Shown: positions 43,619 through 50,359 of the stretch, piece by piece
Numbering within the stretch: the first letter of the stretch is position 1
How the letters are laid out: each line of letters opens with the position of its first letter
NCBI GenBank assembly: GCA_024402565.1
Contig: JAKSTM010000002.1
Coordinates: forward strand, 62,001 to 126,000
Reading direction: 5' to 3'
DNA: 64,000 nucleotides
Origin: Treponema sp.
Lineage (GTDB): Bacteria > Spirochaetota > Spirochaetia > Treponematales > Treponemataceae
Program-made: the position numbers and the translations under genes
The notes under the pieces: generated by a model
The model's input: only the letters and a program-made list of their open reading frames with translations
Told to the model about the DNA's origin: nothing
Databases searched by the model: none

Positions 43619-43650
43619 GCAAATGATTTGCTTTTGCAAATTACTTGCAA
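43619..43650 (+). promoter_or_regulatory. Candidate Zur operator (tandem palindromes)
   Basis: GCAAATGATTTGC (43619-43631) is a perfect 6-1-6 palindrome. TTGCAA at 43634-43639 and again at 43645-43650 forms a second, looser one. They lie over the predicted transcription start of the zinc-uptake operon, where a Fur-family repressor would block it. The match to a Fur/Zur box is by layout and AT-rich core only. Confidence 0.45.
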
Positions 43651-43680
43651 TTTATTAAAGAGAGAAAGTGAAAGATATTA

Positions 43681-43761
43681 AGCGTGTTATGACTTGAACG
43701 CATTCCGCACGAGGTCCGAAGGGACCGAGCACAGGACTTGCGTGAAAAGGCATAAACACGC
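43681..43761. repeat. Nested-hairpin element in the zur leader
   Basis: Outer arms GCGTGTTATG (43682-43691) and CATAAACACGC (43751-43761, one extra A) enclose ACGCA/TGCGT (43698-43702 and 43739-43743) and a central GGTCC-GAAG-GGACC hairpin (43713-43726). The central part is GC-rich compared with the flanks. It shares the word CATTCCGCA with the element at 48084-48191. Confidence 0.7.
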
Positions 43762-43802
43762 GTATATTGTTTTTCATTTGCTCGCGTTTTCTTTACGTTA
43801 CT

Positions 43803-44213
43803 ATGGAACAGAAAAACTACAAGACAAAAACAAAAGACCTCATAAACGATTTTATTCTCAAGCATCATGACGTTACTTTCACTGCTGCAGAAATTTCGGA
43901 ATATCTGAAAAAATGCGACAGCACTGTAAACGTTACAACTGTTTACCGGAATATCGACCGCCTTGTTGAAAAGGGCATTCTGATTAAACGTAAAAGCGAC
44001 AATGAAGACGCCGCACAGTTTCAGGTTGTGTCTGAAGATTCTGACTGTGAACATCATATTCATCTTCAGTGTTCTGAGTGCGGAAAACTTTTTCATATGG
44101 AATGTGATTTTATGGATGAGATGCAGGAACATCTTATGAAAGATCACGGCTTTTTTCTGGACTGCAGACAGTCTGTTCTGAAAGGGCTTTGCGAAAGCTG
44201 CAGTAAAAAATAG
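43803..44213 (+). CDS. zur: Fur family regulator, probably Zur
   Basis: A 136-residue Fur-family repressor. The winged-helix domain (1-75) has FTAAEISEYL and NVTTVYRNIDRLVEKGI. The dimer domain has HHIHLQCSECGKLFHME and a final CESC; the two CxxC pairs should hold the structural zinc. Because znuA, znuC and znuB follow within 16 bp, zinc rather than iron is the likely signal. The ATG at 43803 matches the normal Fur length; a longer frame starts in the repeat element. No clear ribosome site precedes it. Confidence 0.88.
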   Translation: MEQKNYKTKTKDLINDFILKHHDVTFTAAEISEYLKKCDSTVNVTTVYRNIDRLVEKGILIKRKSDNEDAAQFQVVSEDSDCEHHIHLQCSECGKLFHMECDFMDEMQEHLMKDHGFFLDCRQSVLKGLCESCSKK

Positions 44214-44228
44214 GATGGATTTTTTTTG

Positions 44229-45203
44229 ATGGAATTAATGAATAAAAATTTGACTTCTAAACATAGAAAAATTTTTGCAGTGATTGCTGCAGCCTTTCTG
44301 ATTTTTGCACTTTCAGGATGCAACAGAAAAAACGGCGGCAATAAAAAGCCTGTAGTGCTTTGCTCAACTTTTCCTCTTTATGACTGGGCACGGAACATTC
44401 TTAATGGTTCCGATTTTTTTGACCTTCAGCTTTTAAACACAAAAGGAACTGACATGCACAGCTTCCAGCCAAGTGTTTCTGATATGGCAAGAATTTCTTC
44501 AGCTGATTTTCTTTTTTACGTTGGGGGCGAATCTGAAGAATGGATAAAAGATGCACTTTCTGAACGAAAGAATCAGAATCAGATTTCTCTTTCCTTTATC
44601 GACTGTCTTGGTCAGGAACTTATGTTTGAAAGTTCCGAAGGAATACTTGGCGAAGTGGAAGAAGAGGAAGAGATCCCTGCCTATGACGAACATATCTGGC
44701 TTTCTTTGAAAAAGGCTGATAAATGCGCGGCATTCATGGCTATTACTTTTTCTGCTTCGGATGAAGAAAACGCAGAACTTTATGCAAAAAATTATTCAGC
44801 TTATAATGGAGAACTTTTGAAACTTGATGATGAATTTAAATCTGTTTTTGGAAATGAATCAGTTCTTCTATTTGCAGATCGTTTTCCGTTCCTTTATTTT
44901 GCCGACGATTATAACCTGACAACTTATGCTGCATTCCCCGGCTGCAGCGCAGAAACTGAAGCAAGCTTCCGTACTGTAATAGGGCTTGCAGACAAGGTGA
45001 AGGAAAATAATCTTCAGACAATTTTTGTTCTTGAAAATTCCAGTTCAAAAATGGCTGACCAGATAATTAAAACTGCAGGAACTGAAACTAAAATAAAAGT
45101 GCTGAACTCACTTCAGGGTATAAGCATGAATGACATAAAAAATGGTGCGACCTATATCGGATTGATGGAAGAAAATCTGGAGGTGCTTCGTGGCTCTTAT
45201 TAA
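44229..45203 (+). CDS. znuA: Zinc ABC transporter substrate-binding lipoprotein
   Basis: A lipoprotein of about 324 residues (signal ends ALSGC) of the cluster A-I metal-binding type. STFPLYDWARNI begins the mature fold and the metal ligands are visible as histidines in TDMHSFQPS and YDEHIWLS. Just before the second ligand is a run of glutamates (EVEEEEEIPAYDEH), the acidic equivalent of the His-rich loop of other ZnuA proteins. AGGATGGA (44213-44220) supports the ATG at 44229; ATG at 44238 is an alternative. It overlaps znuC by 14 bp. Confidence 0.9.
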   Translation: MELMNKNLTSKHRKIFAVIAAAFLIFALSGCNRKNGGNKKPVVLCSTFPLYDWARNILNGSDFFDLQLLNTKGTDMHSFQPSVSDMARISSADFLFYVGGESEEWIKDALSERKNQNQISLSFIDCLGQELMFESSEGILGEVEEEEEIPAYDEHIWLSLKKADKCAAFMAITFSASDEENAELYAKNYSAYNGELLKLDDEFKSVFGNESVLLFADRFPFLYFADDYNLTTYAAFPGCSAETEASFRTVIGLADKVKENNLQTIFVLENSSSKMADQIIKTAGTETKIKVLNSLQGISMNDIKNGATYIGLMEENLEVLRGSY

Positions 45204-45906
45204 ATGTGAAAAACTTGTGGCAGGGTATAACGGAACTGCCGTTACTGCGTCAGTTTCCTTTGAAATTGATTCAGGGGATTATCTTTGTATCGTTGGAAGT
45301 AACGGAAGTGGAAAATCAACTTTAATAAAAACTCTCCTTGGTCTTGAAAAGCCTGTTTCAGGCGAAGTGATTTTTGGGGACGGACTTACTTCCCGCCATA
45401 TCGGTTACCTTCCACAGCAGAGTGAAGTGCAGAAAGATTTTCCGGCTTCTGTCTGGGAAATTGTTCTTTCTGGAACACTGAATAAAATCCACCTGAGACC
45501 TTTTTATTCAAAAAAAGAAAAGGAACTTGCCGAAAGTGTCCTTGAAAAAATGGAAATCTCCCACTTGAAAAATAAATGTTACAGAACTCTTTCAGGCGGC
45601 CAGCAGCAACGCGTCCTTTTAGCCCGTGCCCTTTGTGCCGCCTCCCGCCTTATTCTTCTGGATGAACCTGTTACAGGACTTGACCCAGAAGCCATGAGCG
45701 AAATGTATCACCTGATTGAAAAACTGAACAAAGAAGGTGTCACTGTAATAATGATTTCTCACGATGTGGATGAAGCGGTTAAATACGCAAGCCACATTCT
45801 TACTGTCGGAAGTGAACACTGTCATTTCCTGCCTGTAGAAGAATACATAACTTTCCACGGCGACCATTGCCACCACCACCATGAAGGGGAGGATGATCAT
45901 GAATAG
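45190..45906 (+). CDS. znuC: Zinc ABC transporter ATP-binding protein
   Basis: A 238-residue ATPase with GTG start and GGAGG 7 bp upstream, inside the end of znuA. Walker A is GSNGSGKST, signature LSGGQQQR, Walker B LILLDEPVTGLDP and switch histidine MISHDVDEA. The C-terminus is a histidine-rich tail (HGDHCHHHHEGEDDHE) that could bind zinc and sense or buffer it near the transporter. Confidence 0.94.
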   Translation: MALIKCEKLVAGYNGTAVTASVSFEIDSGDYLCIVGSNGSGKSTLIKTLLGLEKPVSGEVIFGDGLTSRHIGYLPQQSEVQKDFPASVWEIVLSGTLNKIHLRPFYSKKEKELAESVLEKMEISHLKNKCYRTLSGGQQQRVLLARALCAASRLILLDEPVTGLDPEAMSEMYHLIEKLNKEGVTVIMISHDVDEAVKYASHILTVGSEHCHFLPVEEYITFHGDHCHHHHEGEDDHE

Positions 45907-46732
45907 TCTGATGTTTTACCTTGGATATCCTTTTGTCCGTTATGCTCTCATTGTAGGTGTGCTCATTGCACTGTGTTCTTCGCTTTTCGGAGTGACTCTG
46001 GTTTTGAAGCGTTTTTCATTTATCGGGGACGGACTCAGTCACGTTGCTTTTGGCGCAATTGCAGTGGCTTCAGTTCTGAAACTTTCAAATACAACCATTC
46101 TTGTAATGCCTGTAACAATTATTGCAGCAGTTCTTCTTCTGCGCGGCGGAAAAAACAGACGCATTAAAGGGGATGCCGCCATTGCCATGTTTAGTGTTGG
46201 GGCGCTGGCTCTTGGTTACCTTATAATGAATGTTTTTTCTACAAGCGCCAATGTGTCGGGCGATGTGTGTTCAACACTTTTCGGTTCAACTTCCATTCTG
46301 ACACTTAAAAAATCTGAAGTGATTATGTGTTCTGTAATGTCGGTTCTTGTAGTTCTCTTTTTTATTATTTACTACAACCGTATTTTTGCCATTACTTTTG
46401 ACGAAACTTTTGCCAAGGCAACGGGAACCAATGCAGACGCTTACAATATGGGAGTTGCAATCGTTTCTGCAATTATTATTGTTCTTGCAATGAATCTTGT
46501 AGGCTCCCTTCTTATTTCAGCTTTGATTATTTTTCCCGCTTTAAGTGCTATGGCAATTTTTACAAATTACAAAAGTGCTGTTATCGCTTCGGCAGTAATT
46601 TCTGTAATCTGTGCATTTACGGGAATTATTGTTTCCATTCTGGCATCGACTCCTGTAGGGGCAACAATTGTAGCAGCAAACATAATTGTTTTTATATTGT
46701 GTACTCTTGCAGGAAAATTTTGTGGTAGATAA
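45899..46732 (+). CDS. znuB: Zinc ABC transporter permease
   Basis: A 277-residue membrane protein with about eight helices of the ZnuB/MntB family (GVTLVLKRFSFIGDGLSHVA at the front, the conserved SLLISALIIFPALSAM near the end). The start at 45899 is chosen because GGGGAGG (45886-45892) ends 6 bp before it; an in-frame ATG at 45881 lies inside the znuC tail. Overlap with znuC is 8 bp. It completes the ZnuABC importer. Confidence 0.93.
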   Translation: MNSLMFYLGYPFVRYALIVGVLIALCSSLFGVTLVLKRFSFIGDGLSHVAFGAIAVASVLKLSNTTILVMPVTIIAAVLLLRGGKNRRIKGDAAIAMFSVGALALGYLIMNVFSTSANVSGDVCSTLFGSTSILTLKKSEVIMCSVMSVLVVLFFIIYYNRIFAITFDETFAKATGTNADAYNMGVAIVSAIIIVLAMNLVGSLLISALIIFPALSAMAIFTNYKSAVIASAVISVICAFTGIIVSILASTPVGATIVAANIIVFILCTLAGKFCGR

Positions 46733-46753
46733 AATGATATTGGAAAATCATTA

Positions 46754-48031
46754 ATGGCAAATACAAGAAAAACTTCTACTAGTTCGAAATCTAATAACAA
46801 AAAAACAAGTAAAAAAACAACCCAAAAAAAGTCTCCTGTAAAACGTGGAAAAGTCAGTGTTTCCCCAGGAGGACTGATTTTTTTATGCGGTGGAATAATT
46901 ATTTTTTGTCTTGTACTTCTTCTGGTAACAACAATCGTAGAACGACGTCCTGAGGTTGATTCACAGTTTATAACTGAAAATATTCAAACCGATAAAAGTA
47001 AGGGAAAAACTCCTGAAACAAAAAAAACAGATACTCCCGAGCAGGCTAAGAAGCCTAAAGAAAGCGTTAAAGAAAATGCTAAAGAAACTGCTAAAGTAAC
47101 TACTAAAGTAACTACTAAGGAAAGTCCCAAATCAAGTCCGAAAACAAGTTCTCCCGCTACTAAAGAAAAAACTCCGGAATCAAATACTCCGAAACGCGAA
47201 GAGCCTAAACAGGCCCCTGTTCCTAAACCAGAAAATAAAGTTCAGCAGACTGATACAATTCGTTCGGAAAATTCCCAGGTGAAAACTGATACTGAAAAAA
47301 CTAAGGAAGCTTCCAATAAGAAATCTTTTGATTTTCCAAAAGCTGTGGGAAATGCACAACTTTGTCTTCTTCTGGATGACGGGGGACAGAATCTTTCTGA
47401 CCTTCAGAAATTCCTGGCTTTGAAAATTCCTGTAACGGTTGCCGTTCTTCCAAAGCTCCGTGACTCTGTTTCAAGTGCTCAGGCGGTCCGTGCTTCGGGT
47501 CATGGGGAACTTATGCTTCATCAGCCGATGCAGGCTGTGAACCTGAATGTGAATCCGGGACCAGGCGCCATTAAGCCCGATATGAGTTCATCGGAAATCA
47601 GAAACCTTGTGCTGGAAAACCTTCGCGAAATTGGTCCCGTTTCTGGTATGAATAACCATGAAGGTTCTTTGATTACGGCGGATAGCTCGAAAATGGAAAC
47701 AATAATTGATGTTGCTCATATGCAGGGAATTTACTTTCTGGATTCCCGCACAAACGTTGAGACAAAGATTCCTTATGTAAGCCGGGAACTTGGTTACGGC
47801 TGGTATGAACGAAACGGTTACTTTCTGGACAATCAGAAAACCCGTGACGAGTTTTTGAAGGAACTCCGGAAGAATCTGGATATTGCCAATAAAACGGGAT
47901 GCGTTATAATGATAGCCCATGTGTGGTCAGCCGATTATATGCCGGCTTTGATTCGCGAAGTTTATCCGGAACTTGTGGCAAAAGGCTACAGCTTCACCAC
48001 CGTAGGCAAAAGCCGCGGCCTTAAGAATTAG
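46754..48031 (+). CDS. Divergent polysaccharide deacetylase family protein
   Basis: A 425-residue protein with a basic, S/K/T-rich N-terminus, one transmembrane helix (about 38-60), a long K/T/P/S-rich linker (70-195) with imperfect repeats such as AKVTTKVTTKES, and a C-terminal divergent polysaccharide deacetylase domain (about 200-425: QLCLLLDDGGQ, GELMLHQPMQ, GMNNHEGSL, YFLDSRTN). Predicted role is removing acyl groups from an envelope glycan outside the inner membrane. The linker length suggests it reaches through peptidoglycan. It starts 21 bp after znuB but need not share its function. Confidence 0.87.
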   Translation: MANTRKTSTSSKSNNKKTSKKTTQKKSPVKRGKVSVSPGGLIFLCGGIIIFCLVLLLVTTIVERRPEVDSQFITENIQTDKSKGKTPETKKTDTPEQAKKPKESVKENAKETAKVTTKVTTKESPKSSPKTSSPATKEKTPESNTPKREEPKQAPVPKPENKVQQTDTIRSENSQVKTDTEKTKEASNKKSFDFPKAVGNAQLCLLLDDGGQNLSDLQKFLALKIPVTVAVLPKLRDSVSSAQAVRASGHGELMLHQPMQAVNLNVNPGPGAIKPDMSSSEIRNLVLENLREIGPVSGMNNHEGSLITADSSKMETIIDVAHMQGIYFLDSRTNVETKIPYVSRELGYGWYERNGYFLDNQKTRDEFLKELRKNLDIANKTGCVIMIAHVWSADYMPALIREVYPELVAKGYSFTTVGKSRGLKN

Positions 48032-48052
48032 TTTTTTCTATTGAGAATAGAA

Positions 48053-48081
48053 TTGATGCAAAAAAGAAGATTAAATAAAAT
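48053..48081 (+). promoter_or_regulatory. Candidate promoter upstream of tsaD
   Basis: TTGATG (48053-48058) and TAAAAT (48076-48081) are 17 bp apart; the transcript would begin at the large hairpin element. A second -10-like TATAAT at 48205-48210, closer to the gene, could drive tsaD without it. Confidence 0.45.
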
Positions 48082-48083
48082 CT

Positions 48084-48191
48084 GAAAACGGGACGCAGCG
48101 AGTTGCATCAAAGAAACATTCCGCAGTGAGCTTGCGAACGAGGACCCATGTTTCTGAAGATGCAATCTCGCGTAGCTGGGCCCCGTTTTTC
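48084..48191. repeat. Long nested quasi-palindrome upstream of tsaD
   Basis: Arms pair from the outside in: AAAACGGG/CCCGTTTT (48085-48092 and 48182-48189), GCGAGTTGCATC with GATGCAATCTCGC (48098-48109 and 48159-48171, one bulge), and AAACAT/ATGTTT (48113-48118 and 48148-48153). The centre is GC-rich. It has no coding potential and could fold as one long arm in DNA or RNA. Confidence 0.7.
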
Positions 48192-48232
48192 AGGAGTAAT
48201 ATATATAATGTAGTTTTTTTGGAGCAAGATAT

Positions 48233-49258
48233 ATGAAAGTTTTAGGTATTGAATCAAGCTGTGACGAAACAGCTGCCGCCATTGTTGAAGACGGAAAAAA
48301 GATTATAAGCAATGTTGTTGCAACACAGATTCCTTTTCACCAGATTTATAAAGGCGTTGTTCCTGAAATTGCAAGCCGTAAACATGCTGAATGGATTCTT
48401 CCTGTAGTTAATCAGGCTCTTGCCGAAGCAAATATGGATCTTTCGGAAGTGGATGCTATTGCCGCAACAAATCGTCCTGGCCTTATGGGCTCTCTTCTTG
48501 TTGGCCTTACTTTTGGAAAAACTCTTGCATGGGCAACAGGAAAACCTTTTATTGCCGTAAACCATATGCTTGGCCACCTTTACGCTGCGCATCTTGAAAA
48601 TGATATTCCGTATCCGTACCTTGGACTTCTGGTTTCAGGCGGTCATTCCATTATCTGTAAAGTAAATAATTTTGATGATATTGAAGTTCTTGGAACTACT
48701 GTTGACGATTCTGTAGGAGAAGCCTTTGATAAAGTTTCAAAGTTCTACGGACTTGGATACCCTGGAGGAGTTGTAATTGATAACCTTGCTAAGAAAGGTG
48801 ACCCTAAAGCGGCTACTTTCCCGATTCCTCGTCTGGATCCGAAAGAGCATCGCTATGACGTTTCTTTTTCAGGACTTAAAACTGCTGTAATTCACCAGTG
48901 TGATATGTTCTGGAACGAAGGTTATGAACATTCTACAGAAAACATGTGTGCCGCTTTCCAGGAGACTGCCGTAAAAACTCTTACAAACAAGCTTTTGAAA
49001 GCGGTTGAAGATACAGGATTAAAAACTGTTGTTGCCGGTGGGGGAGTTGCTGCAAACTCAAGACTTCGCTCTATTCTTGCAGAACATAAAGATCTGAATT
49101 GTATTTTCCCGCCGCTGAAACTTTGCGGTGACAACGGCGCTATGATTGCCGGAGTAGGCTATCATTTCCTGGCCCGTGGCGACCGTTCCGACTGGAATAC
49201 AACCGCCTGCGCCCGCATTCCTCAGTTCAAACGCGGACTGGACCAGGTTAGACGTTAA
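48233..49258 (+). CDS. tsaD: tRNA N6-threonylcarbamoyladenosine transferase TsaD
   Basis: A 341-residue ASKHA-fold enzyme that, with TsaB and TsaE, puts threonylcarbamoyl on A37 of ANN-decoding tRNAs. The family motifs GIESSCDETAAAI, the metal-binding H111-MLG-H115, LLVSGGHS and VVAGGVAAN-type (here VVAGGGVAANSRL) are all present, and length is normal. GGAGCAAG precedes the ATG. The last 4 bp overlap the end of convergent flgN. Confidence 0.95.
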   Translation: MKVLGIESSCDETAAAIVEDGKKIISNVVATQIPFHQIYKGVVPEIASRKHAEWILPVVNQALAEANMDLSEVDAIAATNRPGLMGSLLVGLTFGKTLAWATGKPFIAVNHMLGHLYAAHLENDIPYPYLGLLVSGGHSIICKVNNFDDIEVLGTTVDDSVGEAFDKVSKFYGLGYPGGVVIDNLAKKGDPKAATFPIPRLDPKEHRYDVSFSGLKTAVIHQCDMFWNEGYEHSTENMCAAFQETAVKTLTNKLLKAVEDTGLKTVVAGGGVAANSRLRSILAEHKDLNCIFPPLKLCGDNGAMIAGVGYHFLARGDRSDWNTTACARIPQFKRGLDQVRR

Positions 49259-49731
49259 ACTTCTACTGTTATCAAGTGCCCGCTGTTCTTGGCACTTGAA
49301 GCATAAACACTTGCAGCATTTCTGTAAGGATTTGCATTTTGCAGAGAACTGATTCTTGTTCTCAGTTCTGTAATGTGACATTTCAAAAGTTCCCGGTTCT
49401 TTTCATTTTGTTCCAGAACTTTTGTCTGTAAAGTGCTAAGTTCATTCTGAATATCAACAATTTCTTTGTCTGATTCAGGATTTGCTGCAATATACATTTT
49501 CTGCATTGGAACAATAACTTTCTGCAGGTTGGAAATGCTCTTAACCACTTCCTGCTCAATTTCTGTATGAGCAATGAGAGCGTCTGCATTTTCTGAAGTA
49601 ATGGAGCTTTCCTGTTTTTCCAGAACATTCAGGTATTCCTGGAATTTGGCTCTTTGCTGTTCCAGCAGTTTTCTGAAATGTCTCAGGATTGCAACACGTT
49701 CATCAAGTTCTTTTTGTGATAACTCTTCCAT
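49255..49731 (-). CDS. flgN: Flagellar chaperone FlgN-like protein
   Basis: A 158-residue all-helical protein with the FlgN pattern: a long N-terminal coiled helix with LLEQQRAKFQEYLNVLEKQES, a charged middle, and a C-terminal ELRTRISSLQNANPYRNAASVY in which the NPY-type end is typical. FlgN escorts the hook-filament junction proteins FlgK and FlgL to the export gate. It follows fliS by 18 bp on the same strand. The assignment rests on pattern and context. Confidence 0.8.
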   Translation of the reverse strand: MEELSQKELDERVAILRHFRKLLEQQRAKFQEYLNVLEKQESSITSENADALIAHTEIEQEVVKSISNLQKVIVPMQKMYIAANPESDKEIVDIQNELSTLQTKVLEQNEKNRELLKCHITELRTRISSLQNANPYRNAASVYASSAKNSGHLITVEV

Positions 49732-49749
49732 TTTATTCCTCCCGCCTTT

Positions 49750-50187
49750 TTATGAATTAATAGAAAGTCTGTTTCCTGATGGTGACGGTGAAGTATTTGC
49801 ATTTGTTGCGACAATTTGACGCCAGGATTCTGTTAAATCGGAAAGCATTTTAAGAACAGACTGTATTTTTTCTTTATTTTTACTGATATTTGCCTGAACC
49901 AATTCTTCGTTGAAGAAAAGGTAAAGAGCCATAAGATTTTTAGCTATTTCACCACCTTTTTCCATGTCTAGTGAAACTTCAAGTTCAGAAATAATGGCTT
50001 CTGCCTTCTGGATACAGTTTCCGAACTGTTCAATATTTTTAGCCTGGATTTTTCCATCAGGTTCAAAAAGATTCAACGCCTGAGAAAGCTGTTTAACAGC
50101 ACCTTCGTACAAAAGAACAATCAAACGGCCGCCTGTGGCTGTACTGATATTAGTTCTCTGGTAAGCAGTGTAAGCATTTGTATACAT
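49750..50187 (-). CDS. fliS: Flagellar export chaperone FliS
   Basis: A 145-residue chaperone for flagellin. YTNAYTAYQRTNISTAT and LIVLLYEGAVKQL are standard FliS motifs, and the helix bundle runs to LTESWRQIV. AGGAGAA lies 6 bp before the ATG. It is paired with flgN, while the flagellin genes themselves are not in the window. Confidence 0.94.
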   Translation of the reverse strand: MYTNAYTAYQRTNISTATGGRLIVLLYEGAVKQLSQALNLFEPDGKIQAKNIEQFGNCIQKAEAIISELEVSLDMEKGGEIAKNLMALYLFFNEELVQANISKNKEKIQSVLKMLSDLTESWRQIVATNANTSPSPSGNRLSINS

Positions 50188-50236
50188 GTGTTCTCCTTTA
50201 TAGTGAAAAGTACAGGATTATAGTTTTACGATTAGA

Positions 50237-50263
50237 TTCTCGGTGATTTTTTAGATGACTTTA
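50237..50263 (-). promoter_or_regulatory. Candidate sigma-28 promoter for fliS-flgN
   Basis: On the minus strand TAAA (50263-50260), 15 bases, then ACCGAGAA (50244-50237) matches the flagellar sigma-28 pattern TAAA-N15-GCCGATAA at 10 of 12 positions. The start would be about 43 nt before fliS. A TATAAT nearer the gene (minus strand, about 50225-50220) is a sigma-70 alternative. Confidence 0.45.
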
Positions 50264-50322
50264 GGATTTTTTTTGCGTTACTTTATACTTTTTGCTTTTT
50301 TTTGTATTATATTTAAACTAAG

Positions 50323-50328
50323 TATAAT
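50323..50328 (+). promoter_or_regulatory. -10 element for ftsH
   Basis: TATAAT lies 31 bp before the ftsH ATG; the best -35, TTGTAT at 50302-50307, is 15 bp away. The ribosome site GGAG is at 50351-50354. Confidence 0.4.
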
Positions 50329-50359
50329 TGTGCATTTTGTACACAATTACGGAGATTTT

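Noticed and set aside
43669-43698. Nine-codon frame GTG AAA GAT upstream of zur as a leader peptide
   Set aside because: It follows a purine-rich stretch but ends inside the repeat element and has no regulatory codon pattern.
47030-47330. Repeat array or CRISPR-like pattern in the deacetylase gene
   Set aside because: The short AAAGTAACTACT-type repeats are in frame and encode a K/T linker; there are no spacers of constant length.
50255-50359. Longer, hydrophobic N-terminus for FtsH starting at 50255
   Set aside because: It would read through the -10 region and its hydrophobic stretch would add a third TM helix; ATG 50360 has GGAG at the right distance.
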